From assembly GCA_040393015.1 (NCBI GenBank), contig JBEBUZ010000002.1, positions 61,794 to 125,793 of the forward strand: a stretch of DNA of 64,000 nt, in the 5' to 3' direction. The first letter of the stretch is position 1. Each line of letters opens with the position of its first letter. Made by a program: the position numbers and the translations under genes. Of the stretch, positions 8,819 through 17,983 are shown piece by piece. Under the pieces are notes generated by a model. That model saw only the letters and a list, made by a program, of their open reading frames with translations, had not been told where the DNA came from and searched no databases. The stretch comes from Niabella yanshanensis_A (GTDB lineage Bacteria; Bacteroidota; Bacteroidia; Chitinophagales; Chitinophagaceae).

Positions 8819-9940
8819 TTACCTTCCCCAGCCTGCCGATAACTGTACGCCCGGTGTTACATTTTTAAGCAAGCCGTTAAAGTACATGGAAGGCCTCAAG
8901 GTCATCGCACCATATTTAACGCCTCCGATGCTGATGTTAAATGTGTTCTTTTCAAAAAAAGTCCCCCTGTTTCTTGCCAGCCAGGCAACAGATATCGGTG
9001 CATAAAAACTTAGTTTATCAGGATCTGCATTTCCCCTCCTGTATTCATATAGCAAGCCAATAAAATCGTTACGATAAGTTTGTAACTGACCGGCGTTATT
9101 TTTCTCAAACAGGAAAACGGGCTGCCAGTATACTGCAAAGCGTAGATATTCTTTATATCTTATACCTTTTATGTAAAGATCCAGGCTCGGCGTAAAAGAA
9201 GGCGCAAAATAGCTTTTGAAATTTTGAATATCGGCACTTAAAGAAAATGAAAGGTTTTTCGTGTTAGCGTTCTCAATGCGTATCTTACCATCAAGCTTAT
9301 CATTGACAGCAGCAAACTCCCCGCTGAAACGAGATGGGAATGTTCCATCTGCATAAAACCGGTAGCCCTTCCCTGCCGGTTTAAACACATTTCCTTTCCC
9401 TCCTATTTGCCTGTCGACTTCATCTATAAATTCATTGATAAAATTGGAGGTTTGATATACCCGCAGGTCTTCTATTTGCTTTACCCGGAAAGAAAATACA
9501 GCGGCTTCAAGGTTGGTATTACGTTTTCTGGGATAAATATTTATTGTATCCATAGCCGTTTGTACTACAAAAGACTTTCCGTCTACAACTGACAGCGTAC
9601 GAGGCACTTTCCTGCCGGGAATAAGTGTTAAGCCATTTTTTCCGCCGGGATTATAAAAGTAATGAACCTTATTGGACGCTTCTTCATCTACGGTATCTTT
9701 AATCACATCATAGTTTTCGAAAAACGATTTCATGATCTGCCTGAAATCAGTACCACTATTAAGCATAACTGTATTGTTGGTATATACCACCAGTTTGTTC
9801 CCATTGCCAAGCTGAAGTGTGATCCCTTCAAACTTACCATTCCCGAAAAGATCGTGCGGAATTTCCCAGTAAGTTTTTTGAGCGTCGGCAAAGTGAACTA
9901 CCAAAATAAATATACCCGTTATAAAATTTTTCAGATTCAT
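8819..9940 (-). CDS. Hypothetical protein, possible outer-membrane barrel
   Basis: A 373-residue protein with a signal peptide (residues 1-20, ending ADAQ). The C-terminal half has alternating hydrophobic and aromatic strands (YLRFAVYWQPVFLFEK, FIGLLYEYRRG, FNISIGGVKYGAMTLRPSMYF) and ends in VQLSAGWGR, which fits an outer-membrane beta-barrel or a surface beta protein. No known domain is recognised. It lies 1 base after the anti-sigma-like gene and is the third gene of a sigma/anti-sigma operon, so it may be co-regulated or linked to the signal that operon senses. Confidence 0.7.
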   Translation of the reverse strand: MNLKNFITGIFILVVHFADAQKTYWEIPHDLFGNGKFEGITLQLGNGNKLVVYTNNTVMLNSGTDFRQIMKSFFENYDVIKDTVDEEASNKVHYFYNPGGKNGLTLIPGRKVPRTLSVVDGKSFVVQTAMDTINIYPRKRNTNLEAAVFSFRVKQIEDLRVYQTSNFINEFIDEVDRQIGGKGNVFKPAGKGYRFYADGTFPSRFSGEFAAVNDKLDGKIRIENANTKNLSFSLSADIQNFKSYFAPSFTPSLDLYIKGIRYKEYLRFAVYWQPVFLFEKNNAGQLQTYRNDFIGLLYEYRRGNADPDKLSFYAPISVAWLARNRGTFFEKNTFNISIGGVKYGAMTLRPSMYFNGLLKNVTPGVQLSAGWGR

Positions 9941-9941
9941 T

Positions 9942-10646
9942 CTATCTAAGATTTATTTGTTGTAAACTAACAGGGGCAGAAGAGTACTTAGTACCTGCGT
10001 ATTCCGTTTGCTCCCCTCTACTAATAAAAAAAGTCATCCATTTTTTACCATTAGTTTCTGAGTCGCCGGAGGAGAGAATCATTGAAGCAAGCTGTTCTTC
10101 GGTTATCACCTCGGGTATCTGAACTCTATTACTACTGTTTTCGCTCGTAACCGGGTGAGGTATTTGATTTATTGCCTTTTGCTCGGGAATTTTCAGATCC
10201 TGCCCCTCCGTCACGATACTCAACTCCAACGATTCCATTCCTGCATTATGCGATATATCTGTTTCGACCCGCCCGTTATTTTGTCTTTTTTGTCTTTCCT
10301 GACTCTTGTGTTTCTGCTCGCGCAAGACCCCGGGCATTTCTTTCTCTAAATCCGGAACGCTTTCCCGTACAGGCGCTTTTGCAAGTATCGATGGTGCAGA
10401 TTCTTCTAAAGGGGGATCTGCCTTCGCAACCGGGACGTTCATTTTCTCCTCTACACCCCGATTCAGGCTCCAAACACCTGCAAAAATTACTACACAGGCC
10501 GCTGCTATCCAGCTACTTACTTTAACAACAGAACCGCCCTTCGCACTTTTTTTGTTTACATATTTACTCCAGCCCTTTTTATTATCGTAATTGTCAATAC
10601 TGTAACCGGACAACTTTTTTTTAATATGTTCGTCAAACTCCTCCAT
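9942..10646 (-). CDS. Putative anti-sigma factor or membrane-anchored regulator
   Basis: A 234-residue protein. A charged cytoplasmic N-terminus (residues 1-42, MEEFDEHIKKKLSGY) is followed by one membrane segment at about residues 43-61 (VSSWIAAACVVIFAGVWSL), then a periplasmic region rich in Pro, Glu and Gln. The start overlaps the sigma-factor gene by 14 bases, the usual arrangement of a sigma/anti-sigma pair. The sequence is not close to the FecR family, so the anti-sigma role is inferred from layout and topology. Confidence 0.65.
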   Translation of the reverse strand: MEEFDEHIKKKLSGYSIDNYDNKKGWSKYVNKKSAKGGSVVKVSSWIAAACVVIFAGVWSLNRGVEEKMNVPVAKADPPLEESAPSILAKAPVRESVPDLEKEMPGVLREQKHKSQERQKRQNNGRVETDISHNAGMESLELSIVTEGQDLKIPEQKAINQIPHPVTSENSSNRVQIPEVITEEQLASMILSSGDSETNGKKWMTFFISRGEQTEYAGTKYSSAPVSLQQINLR

Positions 10647-11205
10647 CTTTATTAATATTTCTGATACGTTGTTGTAATAATGTCCTGGCCTTGTTTAATT
10701 GAGATTTTGAGGTTCCCTCCGATATTCCAAGCAGGCCCGAAATTTCTTTATGGCTCATATCCTCCATAACAAAAAGATTAAACACTGTCCGGTATCCATC
10801 CGGAAGCTGGGTAATCATATAAAATAACTCATCGGCCGACAGTTTATCAATTGATGTTTCCCACTGAAACGCTACATGGTCCAAAAATTCTTCTGATAAG
10901 TATCCGACTTTTTTCGAGCGAAGAAACATAAGGCACTCATTAATCATTATTCTTTTAAGGTAGGATTGTAATCCTTTCTCATCTGAATACCGAAACTCAC
11001 CTATGCGCTCAAAAAATTTCTGAAAACCGCCCAGCATTAAATCTTCTGCACAGTGCCAATCCTTTACATATCTTATACAGACCGCCATCATCATCTTCGC
11101 ATAATGATCAAAAATTTTTTTTTGCGCCCTTCTGCTACCTTTTTTACATTCGCTGACTATTAATTCCACATTGCATGGTTCGGTTGTATAATTATATAAA
11201 TGCAA
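10633..11205 (-). CDS. ECF-type RNA polymerase sigma factor
   Basis: A 190-residue sigma-70 family protein. Region 2 spans about residues 22-90 (KIFDHYAKMMMAVCIRYV, AEDLMLGGFQKFFERIGEF). Region 4 spans about 125-185, with a helix-turn-helix MSHKEISGLLGISEGTSKSQLNKAR. It should direct polymerase to a small regulon. The frame opens at a TTG (11205); a GTG at 11169 would give a more typical ECF N-terminus, so the true start may be 12 codons later. It overlaps the next gene by 14 bases and heads a three-gene operon. Confidence 0.88.
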   Translation of the reverse strand: MHLYNYTTEPCNVELIVSECKKGSRRAQKKIFDHYAKMMMAVCIRYVKDWHCAEDLMLGGFQKFFERIGEFRYSDEKGLQSYLKRIMINECLMFLRSKKVGYLSEEFLDHVAFQWETSIDKLSADELFYMITQLPDGYRTVFNLFVMEDMSHKEISGLLGISEGTSKSQLNKARTLLQQRIRNINKDGGV

Positions 11206-11258
11206 TTATCACAGATTAGGTTGCCTTGCATAAAAAATTTGTAGTATTGCCATTAAAG

Positions 11259-12251
11259 CTAATGGGTCTTCGAGGCAGGGAGTGTTTCTTTGACGGCTTC
11301 CTTTTCATGTGCGGCGACCACTCTGTCGTTATGCAGGTTTTGTATCGAATCATCATGTTCAACCTCTACCTGCTCTACCCATACCGCATAGTTATTAGGA
11401 AAAATGTTCATGTTGTTGTTGATGCAATACACACGGGTGAAAGCGGCGCCAAAATAAAGTATTACCGCAGAATAATATACCCATAACAAAATAACTATTA
11501 CCGAACCTGCTGCACCATAAGCCGAAGTCATTTGGTTGCGAGCCAGGTAATAGCTGATCACAAATTTTCCGAGCATAAATAATACCGCGGTTACAAATGC
11601 ACCCGCGAGCACGGCCCGCCACCTGATGCGCGCATCGGGTAAAATTTTAAATATAAGACCAAATAAAAACGAAGTGATGATAAATGTAATGGCCAGGTTG
11701 GAAAGGTAGGCAATGGTTACCTGGGTTTGAGGTATTTTTCGGGTAAGCTGCTCGATAAAGAGGTCCATCAGTCCATTAATCAGCAGCGATACAAGCAGTA
11801 AAAAACCCAATGAGATGACCATAGAAAAAGAAAGAGAGCGATCGATAATCAACTTTAACCACCCCCTGCCCTTTTTGGGCCTGGGCTTCAACCGCCAGAT
11901 CATATTGATCGAGTCCTGTATTTCGGCAAAAATGCCGGTAGCCCCAAAAATAAGAGTGCCCAAACCTATAACGGTAGAAAAGCTTTTGTTGGGGAAATTG
12001 GACGCTTTGGTAATCGTTTCTTCTATCTGCCTCGAAGCTCCGGCACCTACAAATTCAGCGATCTGGCTGTACAGGCTGATCTTTACAGACGAGTCGTGAC
12101 CCGACAACACATCGGCAATCCACAATACCACAATCAGTAAACCGGGAATAGAGAAAATAGTATAGTAGGCCAGTGCCGCACTTAACTTAAAAATGCGCAT
12201 ATCAAAAGCTTCTTCTACTGAATGCTTCAATATACTCCAGGCTTTCTTCAT
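11259..12251 (-). CDS. YihY/virulence factor BrkB family membrane protein
   Basis: A 330-residue protein with about six membrane segments (near residues 30-50, 95-115, 135-165, 180-205, 213-235, 245-275). The family signature AAALAYYTIFSIPGLLIVVL lies near residue 25, and SVIVILLWVYYSAVILYFGA near 245. A polar C-terminal tail of about 50 residues follows. YihY/BrkB proteins were once called RNase BN by mistake; their true role, perhaps transport or envelope integrity, is not settled. It is a single gene on the minus strand. Confidence 0.85.
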   Translation of the reverse strand: MKKAWSILKHSVEEAFDMRIFKLSAALAYYTIFSIPGLLIVVLWIADVLSGHDSSVKISLYSQIAEFVGAGASRQIEETITKASNFPNKSFSTVIGLGTLIFGATGIFAEIQDSINMIWRLKPRPKKGRGWLKLIIDRSLSFSMVISLGFLLLVSLLINGLMDLFIEQLTRKIPQTQVTIAYLSNLAITFIITSFLFGLIFKILPDARIRWRAVLAGAFVTAVLFMLGKFVISYYLARNQMTSAYGAAGSVIVILLWVYYSAVILYFGAAFTRVYCINNNMNIFPNNYAVWVEQVEVEHDDSIQNLHNDRVVAAHEKEAVKETLPASKTH

Positions 12252-12313
12252 CTGTCTATTTTTATTTTTTCGATTGTCAGAACCTGTCCGCCTTTGGAAG
12301 ATGGAATTTCATC

Positions 12314-12658
12314 CTACTTTAGTTTTTCATTATTTGCATGACGGTCTGCATCGCGGATGGTTTTCTTTTCCATGCTTTTTTTCAACGCATCGGTAAGGCT
12401 GATGCCTGTTTGATTAGCAAGACAAAGCAATACCCACAATACATCGGCCATTTCTTCCGCAAGAACTTCTTTCTTTTCCTCATGCGTTGGCTCCGAGCCT
12501 TTTTTATACGATTGGTCACCGTAAATACGGGCGATATGCCTGGCCAGCTCTCCTACTTCTTCGGTAAGGATAGCCATATTGGTTAGTTCGCCGAAATATT
12601 TTACGCCGACGGTATTGATCCATACGTCTACTTGTTGCTGCGCATCTGCAATGGTCAT
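12314..12658 (-). CDS. MazG-like nucleotide pyrophosphohydrolase
   Basis: A 114-residue all-helical protein with the MazG/NTP-PPase metal-binding pattern: EEVGELARH (about residues 33-41) and EEMADVLWVLLCLAN (about 68-82). Such enzymes split noncanonical or excess nucleoside triphosphates to monophosphate and pyrophosphate. The single-domain length is typical of the short bacterial form. It lies 2 bases after dtd in the same direction, so both are likely on one transcript, and both have a quality-control role. Confidence 0.87.
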   Translation of the reverse strand: MTIADAQQQVDVWINTVGVKYFGELTNMAILTEEVGELARHIARIYGDQSYKKGSEPTHEEKKEVLAEEMADVLWVLLCLANQTGISLTDALKKSMEKKTIRDADRHANNEKLK

Positions 12659-12660
12659 CT

Positions 12661-13113
12661 TTATTCTTTATTTTTCGTGTCAATGATAATGGTCACCGGA
12701 CCATCGTTTACCAGCTCTACCTTCATATCGGCGCCGAAGACCCCCGTTTTTACCGGCGCACCCAGATCGGCGCTCAATTGTTCTATCATCCTTCCGTATA
12801 GCGGAACAGCAATTTCGGGCTTGCTTGCTTTAAGGTAAGACGGCCGGTTTCCCTTCTTTGTAGAGGCATGTAAAGTAAACTGGCTTACCAACAATATATC
12901 CCCGCCCCTGTCCTTTACCGATACATTCATCACTCCGGCCTCATCATTAAAAATCCTTAATTGCACTATTTTCTGGCTCAACCAGTTTATATCGGTATCG
13001 GTATCAGCATCTTCAATACCCAGCAACACCAATAAGCCGGGCCCGATAGCAGCATGTGTCAGTCCATCAATCATGACACTTGCTCTCAATACCCTTTGGA
13101 TGACCACTTTCAT
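12661..13113 (-). CDS. dtd: D-aminoacyl-tRNA deacylase
   Basis: A 150-residue protein of full family length. It begins MKVVIQRVLRASV and carries the two active-site motifs SQFTLHA (about residues 76-82) and NDGPVTI (about 136-142, the GP motif). Dtd hydrolyses D-amino acids, and glycine on tRNA-Ala, from wrongly charged tRNAs in the cytoplasm. It is followed 2 bases later by the MazG-like gene and is divergent from the ArfB-like gene. Confidence 0.95.
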   Translation of the reverse strand: MKVVIQRVLRASVMIDGLTHAAIGPGLLVLLGIEDADTDTDINWLSQKIVQLRIFNDEAGVMNVSVKDRGGDILLVSQFTLHASTKKGNRPSYLKASKPEIAVPLYGRMIEQLSADLGAPVKTGVFGADMKVELVNDGPVTIIIDTKNKE

Positions 13114-13173
13114 ATTAACAATTTATATACCAGACAAAATATAAAATCTAATTTAGCGTGATAATAGAATATT

Positions 13174-13572
13174 ATGGACGTATCTTCTGAAATAATCTTT
13201 CAAACTACACGGAGTGGGGGTAAGGGCGGACAAAACGTAAACAAGGTAGAGACCGCGGTAATCGCCTCTTTTCCTGTTCATTCCTCTGCATTGCTTACAC
13301 CCGGACAAAAATCGATCCTGAAAGAAAAATTACCAACGCGTATTACCTCGGAAGGCATTTTGCAGGTAAGATCTCAAACCTACCGCACGCAGCTCGAGAA
13401 CAGGAACGATGCCATTGCAAAGATAAACGAGCTGATCACAAAGGCGCTTCATAAAAAAAAGCCGCGTATTGCCACCCAGGCAACCCGGGCCTCTATAGAA
13501 AAAAGAATAGAATATAAAAAAAGAACCAGCCGGATAAAGGAGGGCAGAAGAAAATACCGCAGCGATGACTAA
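13174..13572 (+). CDS. arfB: ArfB-like peptidyl-tRNA hydrolase (ribosome rescue)
   Basis: A 132-residue protein with the class-I release-factor catalytic motif GGQ at residues 18-20 (SGGKGGQNVNKV). A basic, unfolded C-terminus rich in Lys and Arg (from about residue 95, KKRIEYKKRTSRIKEGRRK) would enter the empty mRNA channel of a stalled ribosome. The codon-recognition domains of RF1/RF2 are absent. ArfB frees peptides from ribosomes stuck on truncated mRNA. A TAATTTAG box at 13149-13156 may be its promoter -7 element. Confidence 0.88.
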   Translation: MDVSSEIIFQTTRSGGKGGQNVNKVETAVIASFPVHSSALLTPGQKSILKEKLPTRITSEGILQVRSQTYRTQLENRNDAIAKINELITKALHKKKPRIATQATRASIEKRIEYKKRTSRIKEGRRKYRSDD

Positions 13573-13673
13573 GAAAAATTTTTAAGAAATATTATCTATA
13601 TTTATCCATTCTTTGCCGTTCGCAGATCCCGGAGGCAGGAAGAAAAAAATTGAACTTATCTAAATAAAATCTG

Positions 13674-15014
13674 GTGAAAAGAAGAAGCTTTATTAAAACC
13701 ACTGCCGCAGGTGTGCTGGCATTACATTTTCCTTTTGGTTCTCACGCATTCAACTCCGCCAACAAGGTACGCATAGCCCAGGTTGGACTGGGTATGATGG
13801 GAGTAAACGATCTCAGGTCCCTGGCCTCGCATCCGGCAGTAGAAGTAGTAGCCCTCTGCGATGTAGACCTGAAAATGATTAACAAGGTGAAGGGTAAATA
13901 TCCTAATGCCCAAATATTTCAGGACTACCGGGAAATGTTTAAGAAAGTGGGTAAGGATATAGATGCAGTGATCGTTTCCACCACCGACCATGCCCATGCG
14001 CCTGTTTCTTTAATGGCCATGGAGATGAATAAAAATGTTTATTGCCAGAAACCGCTTACCAAATACATTTCCGAATCGAGGAAAATGGATGCAGTAGCTG
14101 CCCAGAAAAAATTAGTTACCCAAATGGGTATACAGGTGCATTCTTTTTACGATTATAAACTCGCCACCATTCTTATCCAAAAGGGCATTATTGGCAAGGT
14201 GAAAAAAGTTATCGCCTGGTCGCCAAAAGTTTGGGGATACGACGGCGAAGCTCCTACGGGAAGCGATCCCGTGCCGGAAGGACTGAATTGGGATCTTTGG
14301 TTAGGCACGGCCGAAAAACGTCCATATAAGAAAGGGTTCTATCATCCCGACAACTGGCGTAAATGCCTGGATTTCGGATGCGGAACACTCGGCGATATGG
14401 GTGTTCATATATTTGATACCCCTTACAATGCTTTACAGCTTGGCGTGCCTCTTACGGTAGAAAATTCCTGCCGGCAGCCGAACGGCTTCGGGCATCCCGA
14501 AAAGAACAGCGTAAAATATATTTTCCCGGGCACCAAATTCACCGCCAAAAAACTCGAATGGGTTTGGTACGACGGTGTAGGCGCACCGAACCTGCAGGCA
14601 GAACTGGAACTGCCCGGTGGAGAAAAATTGCCCGACCAGGGAGCCATGTTCATTGGTCAAAATGGCAAGCGTTTATTATTACCCCATTTTATGCAACTGC
14701 CTAAGCTAATTGTAAACAATCAATACCAGCCTATTAATCTACAGCAATATGACCCTACAGGGGAAGCAGGCAAACCCGTTACCAGTTACGAAAGCGAGGG
14801 CAGTAAGCACTACCATGAGTTTATAGATGCTTGTTTGGGTAAAGCCAAATGCAGTGCGCCCTTCTCCTATTCGGCCAAACTAACCGAAGTGATCCTGCTG
14901 GGCGTTATTGCAGCGCAATTCCCGGGCAAAACCCTTCATTGGGACGGCAAGCGTGCCCGGTTTAAAGAAGAGGAAGCCAACCGGTTTTTAGGGGGTGTTT
15001 ACCGCGATTTCTAA
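13674..15014 (+). CDS. Gfo/Idh/MocA-family oxidoreductase with Tat signal
   Basis: A 446-residue protein starting at GTG. The N-terminus has a twin-arginine signal (KRRSFIKTTAAG), so it is probably exported folded with its cofactor. A Rossmann fold follows with GLGMMG (residues 38-43), then the sugar-oxidoreductase motif QKPLTKYISESRKM around residue 125. The C-terminal domain has WDLWLGTAEKRPY and WRKCLDFGCGTLGDMGVHIFD. Such secreted NAD(P) enzymes in Bacteroidota act on sugars or glycosides; the substrate is unknown. It is a single gene ending at a strong terminator. Confidence 0.88.
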   Translation: MKRRSFIKTTAAGVLALHFPFGSHAFNSANKVRIAQVGLGMMGVNDLRSLASHPAVEVVALCDVDLKMINKVKGKYPNAQIFQDYREMFKKVGKDIDAVIVSTTDHAHAPVSLMAMEMNKNVYCQKPLTKYISESRKMDAVAAQKKLVTQMGIQVHSFYDYKLATILIQKGIIGKVKKVIAWSPKVWGYDGEAPTGSDPVPEGLNWDLWLGTAEKRPYKKGFYHPDNWRKCLDFGCGTLGDMGVHIFDTPYNALQLGVPLTVENSCRQPNGFGHPEKNSVKYIFPGTKFTAKKLEWVWYDGVGAPNLQAELELPGGEKLPDQGAMFIGQNGKRLLLPHFMQLPKLIVNNQYQPINLQQYDPTGEAGKPVTSYESEGSKHYHEFIDACLGKAKCSAPFSYSAKLTEVILLGVIAAQFPGKTLHWDGKRARFKEEEANRFLGGVYRDF

Positions 15015-15035
15015 ACATTATAATGTTATATATGC

Positions 15036-15069
15036 AAAAGAGCCGGTTGCGTACAGCACCGGCTCTTTT
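15036..15069. terminator. Bidirectional rho-independent terminator
   Basis: AAAAGAGCCGGT and ACCGGCTCTTTT form a perfect 12-bp stem with a 10-base loop, flanked by A-runs and T-runs. It lies between the convergent oxidoreductase and BatA genes and can end transcripts from both sides. Confidence 0.88.
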
Positions 15070-15083
15070 ACTTTTCTTCCTCA

Positions 15084-16097
15084 TTAGGGAAACTTTCGGA
15101 ACAGGGTATAGCGCAAAAGCATTTCCAGCAGGAGCCAGCCCAGGGCAGCCAGTACGAGCGGGATAAACATCTCTGTTGTTTCCTTGTATTTTATAACATC
15201 AACCCTGGTTTTCTCTAACTGGTCTATTTGAGAATATATAGCCTGGAGGCTCACCTTATCTGTCGCCCGATAATACCTGCCGCCGGTGTGAGCGGCAATG
15301 CGTGTAAGCAATTCTTCATCTATATCATTCCGAACAATATTACCATCGGGGTCCGTGACCATCTGCTCCGATGTAAAAGTGGCCGAACCTAAGCCAATGC
15401 AGTATACCTTCACATTGTTTGCTTTAGCAATTTCCGTGGCCGTTTCGGGATCTATAATACGGGTAAGCGGCGCCTGCTCCTTGCCATCGGTGAGCAAAAT
15501 AACCACCCTGCTTTTTGCGGTTCCCCGGCTCACCCGATCTACAGAAGTGGCCAGTCCCTCCCCTATCAGGGTTCCATCCGACAGGTAACCGCCGTCTTTT
15601 ATCCGAAGGCTTTGCAGTTGCGACAACAAGGTATTTTTATCTGGCGTAATCGGGCATTTGGTAAAGCTCTCTCCCCCAAAAATAACCAGCCCGATCCTGT
15701 CTACCGGGCGGTTTTTTACAAACTCTGTCGCCACTTCTTTTGCTACCACAAAACGCGAGGGTTTAATATCATTCGTATTCATGCTGGCGCTCACATCCAT
15801 GCATAATACTATATCAATTCCTTCTCCCTCGGAGCGGGTCTTATGAGTTTGATGCTGTGGCCGGGCCAGTGCCATTATCAGACAAATAAGCGCCAACAGC
15901 CTTAGTATAAAAGGCAGATGCCTCAATTTCGATTTAAAGGTTTGAGGCAGGCCGCTATACAAAACAGAAGTCATTACCGATCCCCGGTGCCGGCTTTCAT
16001 TCCCTGCATAACGCCATATTAAAAACGGAATCAGGCCCAGGAGAATAAAATTCTCCGGCCAGATAAAAATGATATTTTTCAACCACTCGTAGATCAT
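15084..16097 (-). CDS. BatA-like VWA-domain membrane protein
   Basis: A 337-residue protein. Membrane segments lie near residues 12-28 and 60-80 and at the C-terminus (about 312-332). Between them is a von Willebrand A domain with an intact metal site: DVSAS (about residues 99-103), the TDG motif in LLTDGKEQ, and a conserved Thr/Asp further on. Bat proteins occur in Bacteroidota with MoxR and are linked to stress or oxygen tolerance, though the mechanism is unclear. It overlaps the preceding gene by 4 bases and is the last gene of the operon; BatB, BatC, BatD and BatE do not follow. Confidence 0.87.
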   Translation of the reverse strand: MIYEWLKNIIFIWPENFILLGLIPFLIWRYAGNESRHRGSVMTSVLYSGLPQTFKSKLRHLPFILRLLALICLIMALARPQHQTHKTRSEGEGIDIVLCMDVSASMNTNDIKPSRFVVAKEVATEFVKNRPVDRIGLVIFGGESFTKCPITPDKNTLLSQLQSLRIKDGGYLSDGTLIGEGLATSVDRVSRGTAKSRVVILLTDGKEQAPLTRIIDPETATEIAKANNVKVYCIGLGSATFTSEQMVTDPDGNIVRNDIDEELLTRIAAHTGGRYYRATDKVSLQAIYSQIDQLEKTRVDVIKYKETTEMFIPLVLAALGWLLLEMLLRYTLFRKFP

Positions 16098-16993
16098 TTT
16101 TTTCTCAGTTCCTCTTCAATATAATCAATCGAATCGTCTACCACTTTAAACGCGATGCCTGCTTCCTTCCTGTCGGGGGTATACTTCGCAAATTTCACCA
16201 GGTTGCATTGGAACAGCACTTCCGAAAGCTCCTGGTACCGGTCTTTATCTTTTATCAGCGGTTCTATTTTTTCGACCAGCCCTCCGGCAGTTTGTTGTAG
16301 CGAGCTTATCCCCGTGCGTTCCAGTATGTATGCCCTGAAAATATCTACCAGCCCTGCGTACAGTTTTTTTTCATCCGTCTCCTTTTCTTTGAGTTGTTTC
16401 AGCGCTGTCTTTGCTCTCTGCCGGGCCGTATCCGCAGTATGTTCAACCCGTTTGGATCCTGGTTCCCGCTTACGGGTGAGCCAATAGATAAGCAAAGTGA
16501 AGAGTATTAACAGTACCGCCACCGGATACCACCAACTCTCCAGTTCAGCATCCATCTGAAACTGCACCTCCTTTATTTCCTGCACGTCGTGGTAGGGTTG
16601 GTCGGGATTGAAATTATCGGTAAATACCACATCTATCAGCAAACTGGGAGTTTTTACAAAAGGTCTGAAAGTAAACTGCGGTATTACCCATCGCCCCGAA
16701 TCAAAACTGGTTAGCTGGTAATGCTGCCGATAAATACTGGTATCTCCTTTTACTATAATACTGGAACTATCCTTTTGTAAAAACTCAAAATGAGGAATAC
16801 TGTCCACCTCGAAAGCTGTTGGTTGAACGCGGTTAAGCGTCCTCACTTCCAGTGTTAACCAAAACGGTTCTCCTAATAAAATCCGGTTTTTATCGGTGTA
16901 TGCTTCTACGGTTACGGGCTGGGCGGCGCCCATTACGGACAACAAAAGGCCGGGTATAAATATTAATCTTCCGAAAACCTGTTTAAACCTCAT
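16094..16993 (-). CDS. BatD-like membrane protein of the MoxR/Bat operon
   Basis: A 299-residue protein with a signal peptide (residues 1-24, ending GAAQ). A periplasmic beta-rich region of about 125 residues follows (YTDKNRILLGEPFWLTLEV), then one membrane helix at about residues 156-173 and a cytoplasmic helical tail. In Bacteroidota MoxR operons an unnamed protein of this topology lies between the DUF58 gene and batA; this fits that position. It overlaps batA by 4 bases. The exact function is not known. Confidence 0.75.
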   Translation of the reverse strand: MRFKQVFGRLIFIPGLLLSVMGAAQPVTVEAYTDKNRILLGEPFWLTLEVRTLNRVQPTAFEVDSIPHFEFLQKDSSSIIVKGDTSIYRQHYQLTSFDSGRWVIPQFTFRPFVKTPSLLIDVVFTDNFNPDQPYHDVQEIKEVQFQMDAELESWWYPVAVLLILFTLLIYWLTRKREPGSKRVEHTADTARQRAKTALKQLKEKETDEKKLYAGLVDIFRAYILERTGISSLQQTAGGLVEKIEPLIKDKDRYQELSEVLFQCNLVKFAKYTPDRKEAGIAFKVVDDSIDYIEEELRKK

Positions 16994-17025
16994 ATACTTC
17001 TGCTAACTTCAATCGGTTTTACTTT

Positions 17026-17898
17026 TTATTTAATCCTGCTTCTGAAAAAACGTTGCAGAACGAAAACATAATCTTCGCCGGTTCTTACATGCAGCAAATC
17101 ACTCCCTGCCTTCCTGAAGACATTTACACAATAGGCTGTTTGTTCAAAAAACCGGTCTTCATACTTCCGCCTGACATAGGCGCTACCGGCATCCACCCAT
17201 TGCGTTTGCCCTGTTTCTGCATCCATTAACTGAATCAGGCCCGATTCCGGCAATTCTTTGTCCATCCGGTCGTATATTTTGATACCGATCAAATCATGTT
17301 TTTTACCCACCACGCGCAGCGGGTCGTCATAATGCTGATCTACAAAATCGCTCAAAACAAAGGCAATACTCGATCGTTTTACTGCATTGCTAAAATATTT
17401 TAATGCCTGCCCGAGATTAGTACCCTTCCCTTCTGCTTCCACACTCAATATTTCCCGCACAATGTAAAGTGCATGCTCGCGCCCTTTTTTCGGAGCAATA
17501 TATTTTTCCACCCTATCGCTGTACAAAATGGCACCTACTTTATCACCATTGGCTACGGCCGAAAAAGCAAGTACTGCCGCAATTTCAGTGGCTACATCTT
17601 TTTTCCGGCCATACTGCGTACCGAATAAAGAACTATTACTGATATCCACTACTAACATCACCGTAAGTTCTCTCTCTTCTTCAAACAACTTACTGAAGGG
17701 GTGGCCAAAGCGGGCAGAAACATTCCAGTCTATAAACCTCACATCATCACCCGGCGCATACTCCCGAACTTCTTTAAAAGACATGCCTTTGCCTTTGAAA
17801 GCGCTATGGTACCCTCCTGAAAAAAGTTCACGGGCCAGTTTCTTACTCCTTATTTCGAGTTCGCGTACTTTCTTTAATATTTCGGATGTGGAACGCAT
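17026..17898 (-). CDS. DUF58 domain-containing protein
   Basis: A 290-residue soluble protein with the DUF58 signature REYAPGDDVRFIDWNVSAR near residue 45 and a VWA-like fold (VMLVVDISNSS at about 80-90). DUF58 proteins are standard partners of MoxR ATPases and are thought to present substrates or cofactors to them. It lies between the moxR gene (85-base gap) and the BatD-like gene (32-base gap) on the same strand. Full length; no odd features. Confidence 0.88.
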   Translation of the reverse strand: MRSTSEILKKVRELEIRSKKLARELFSGGYHSAFKGKGMSFKEVREYAPGDDVRFIDWNVSARFGHPFSKLFEEERELTVMLVVDISNSSLFGTQYGRKKDVATEIAAVLAFSAVANGDKVGAILYSDRVEKYIAPKKGREHALYIVREILSVEAEGKGTNLGQALKYFSNAVKRSSIAFVLSDFVDQHYDDPLRVVGKKHDLIGIKIYDRMDKELPESGLIQLMDAETGQTQWVDAGSAYVRRKYEDRFFEQTAYCVNVFRKAGSDLLHVRTGEDYVFVLQRFFRSRIK

Positions 17899-17983
17899 TT
17901 GTTATTCATATAAAGAGCCCCTTGCGATATTTTCAGGTATTGGCAACACTGTTATCAGTTATCACTGTCCTCTGTCAAATTTC

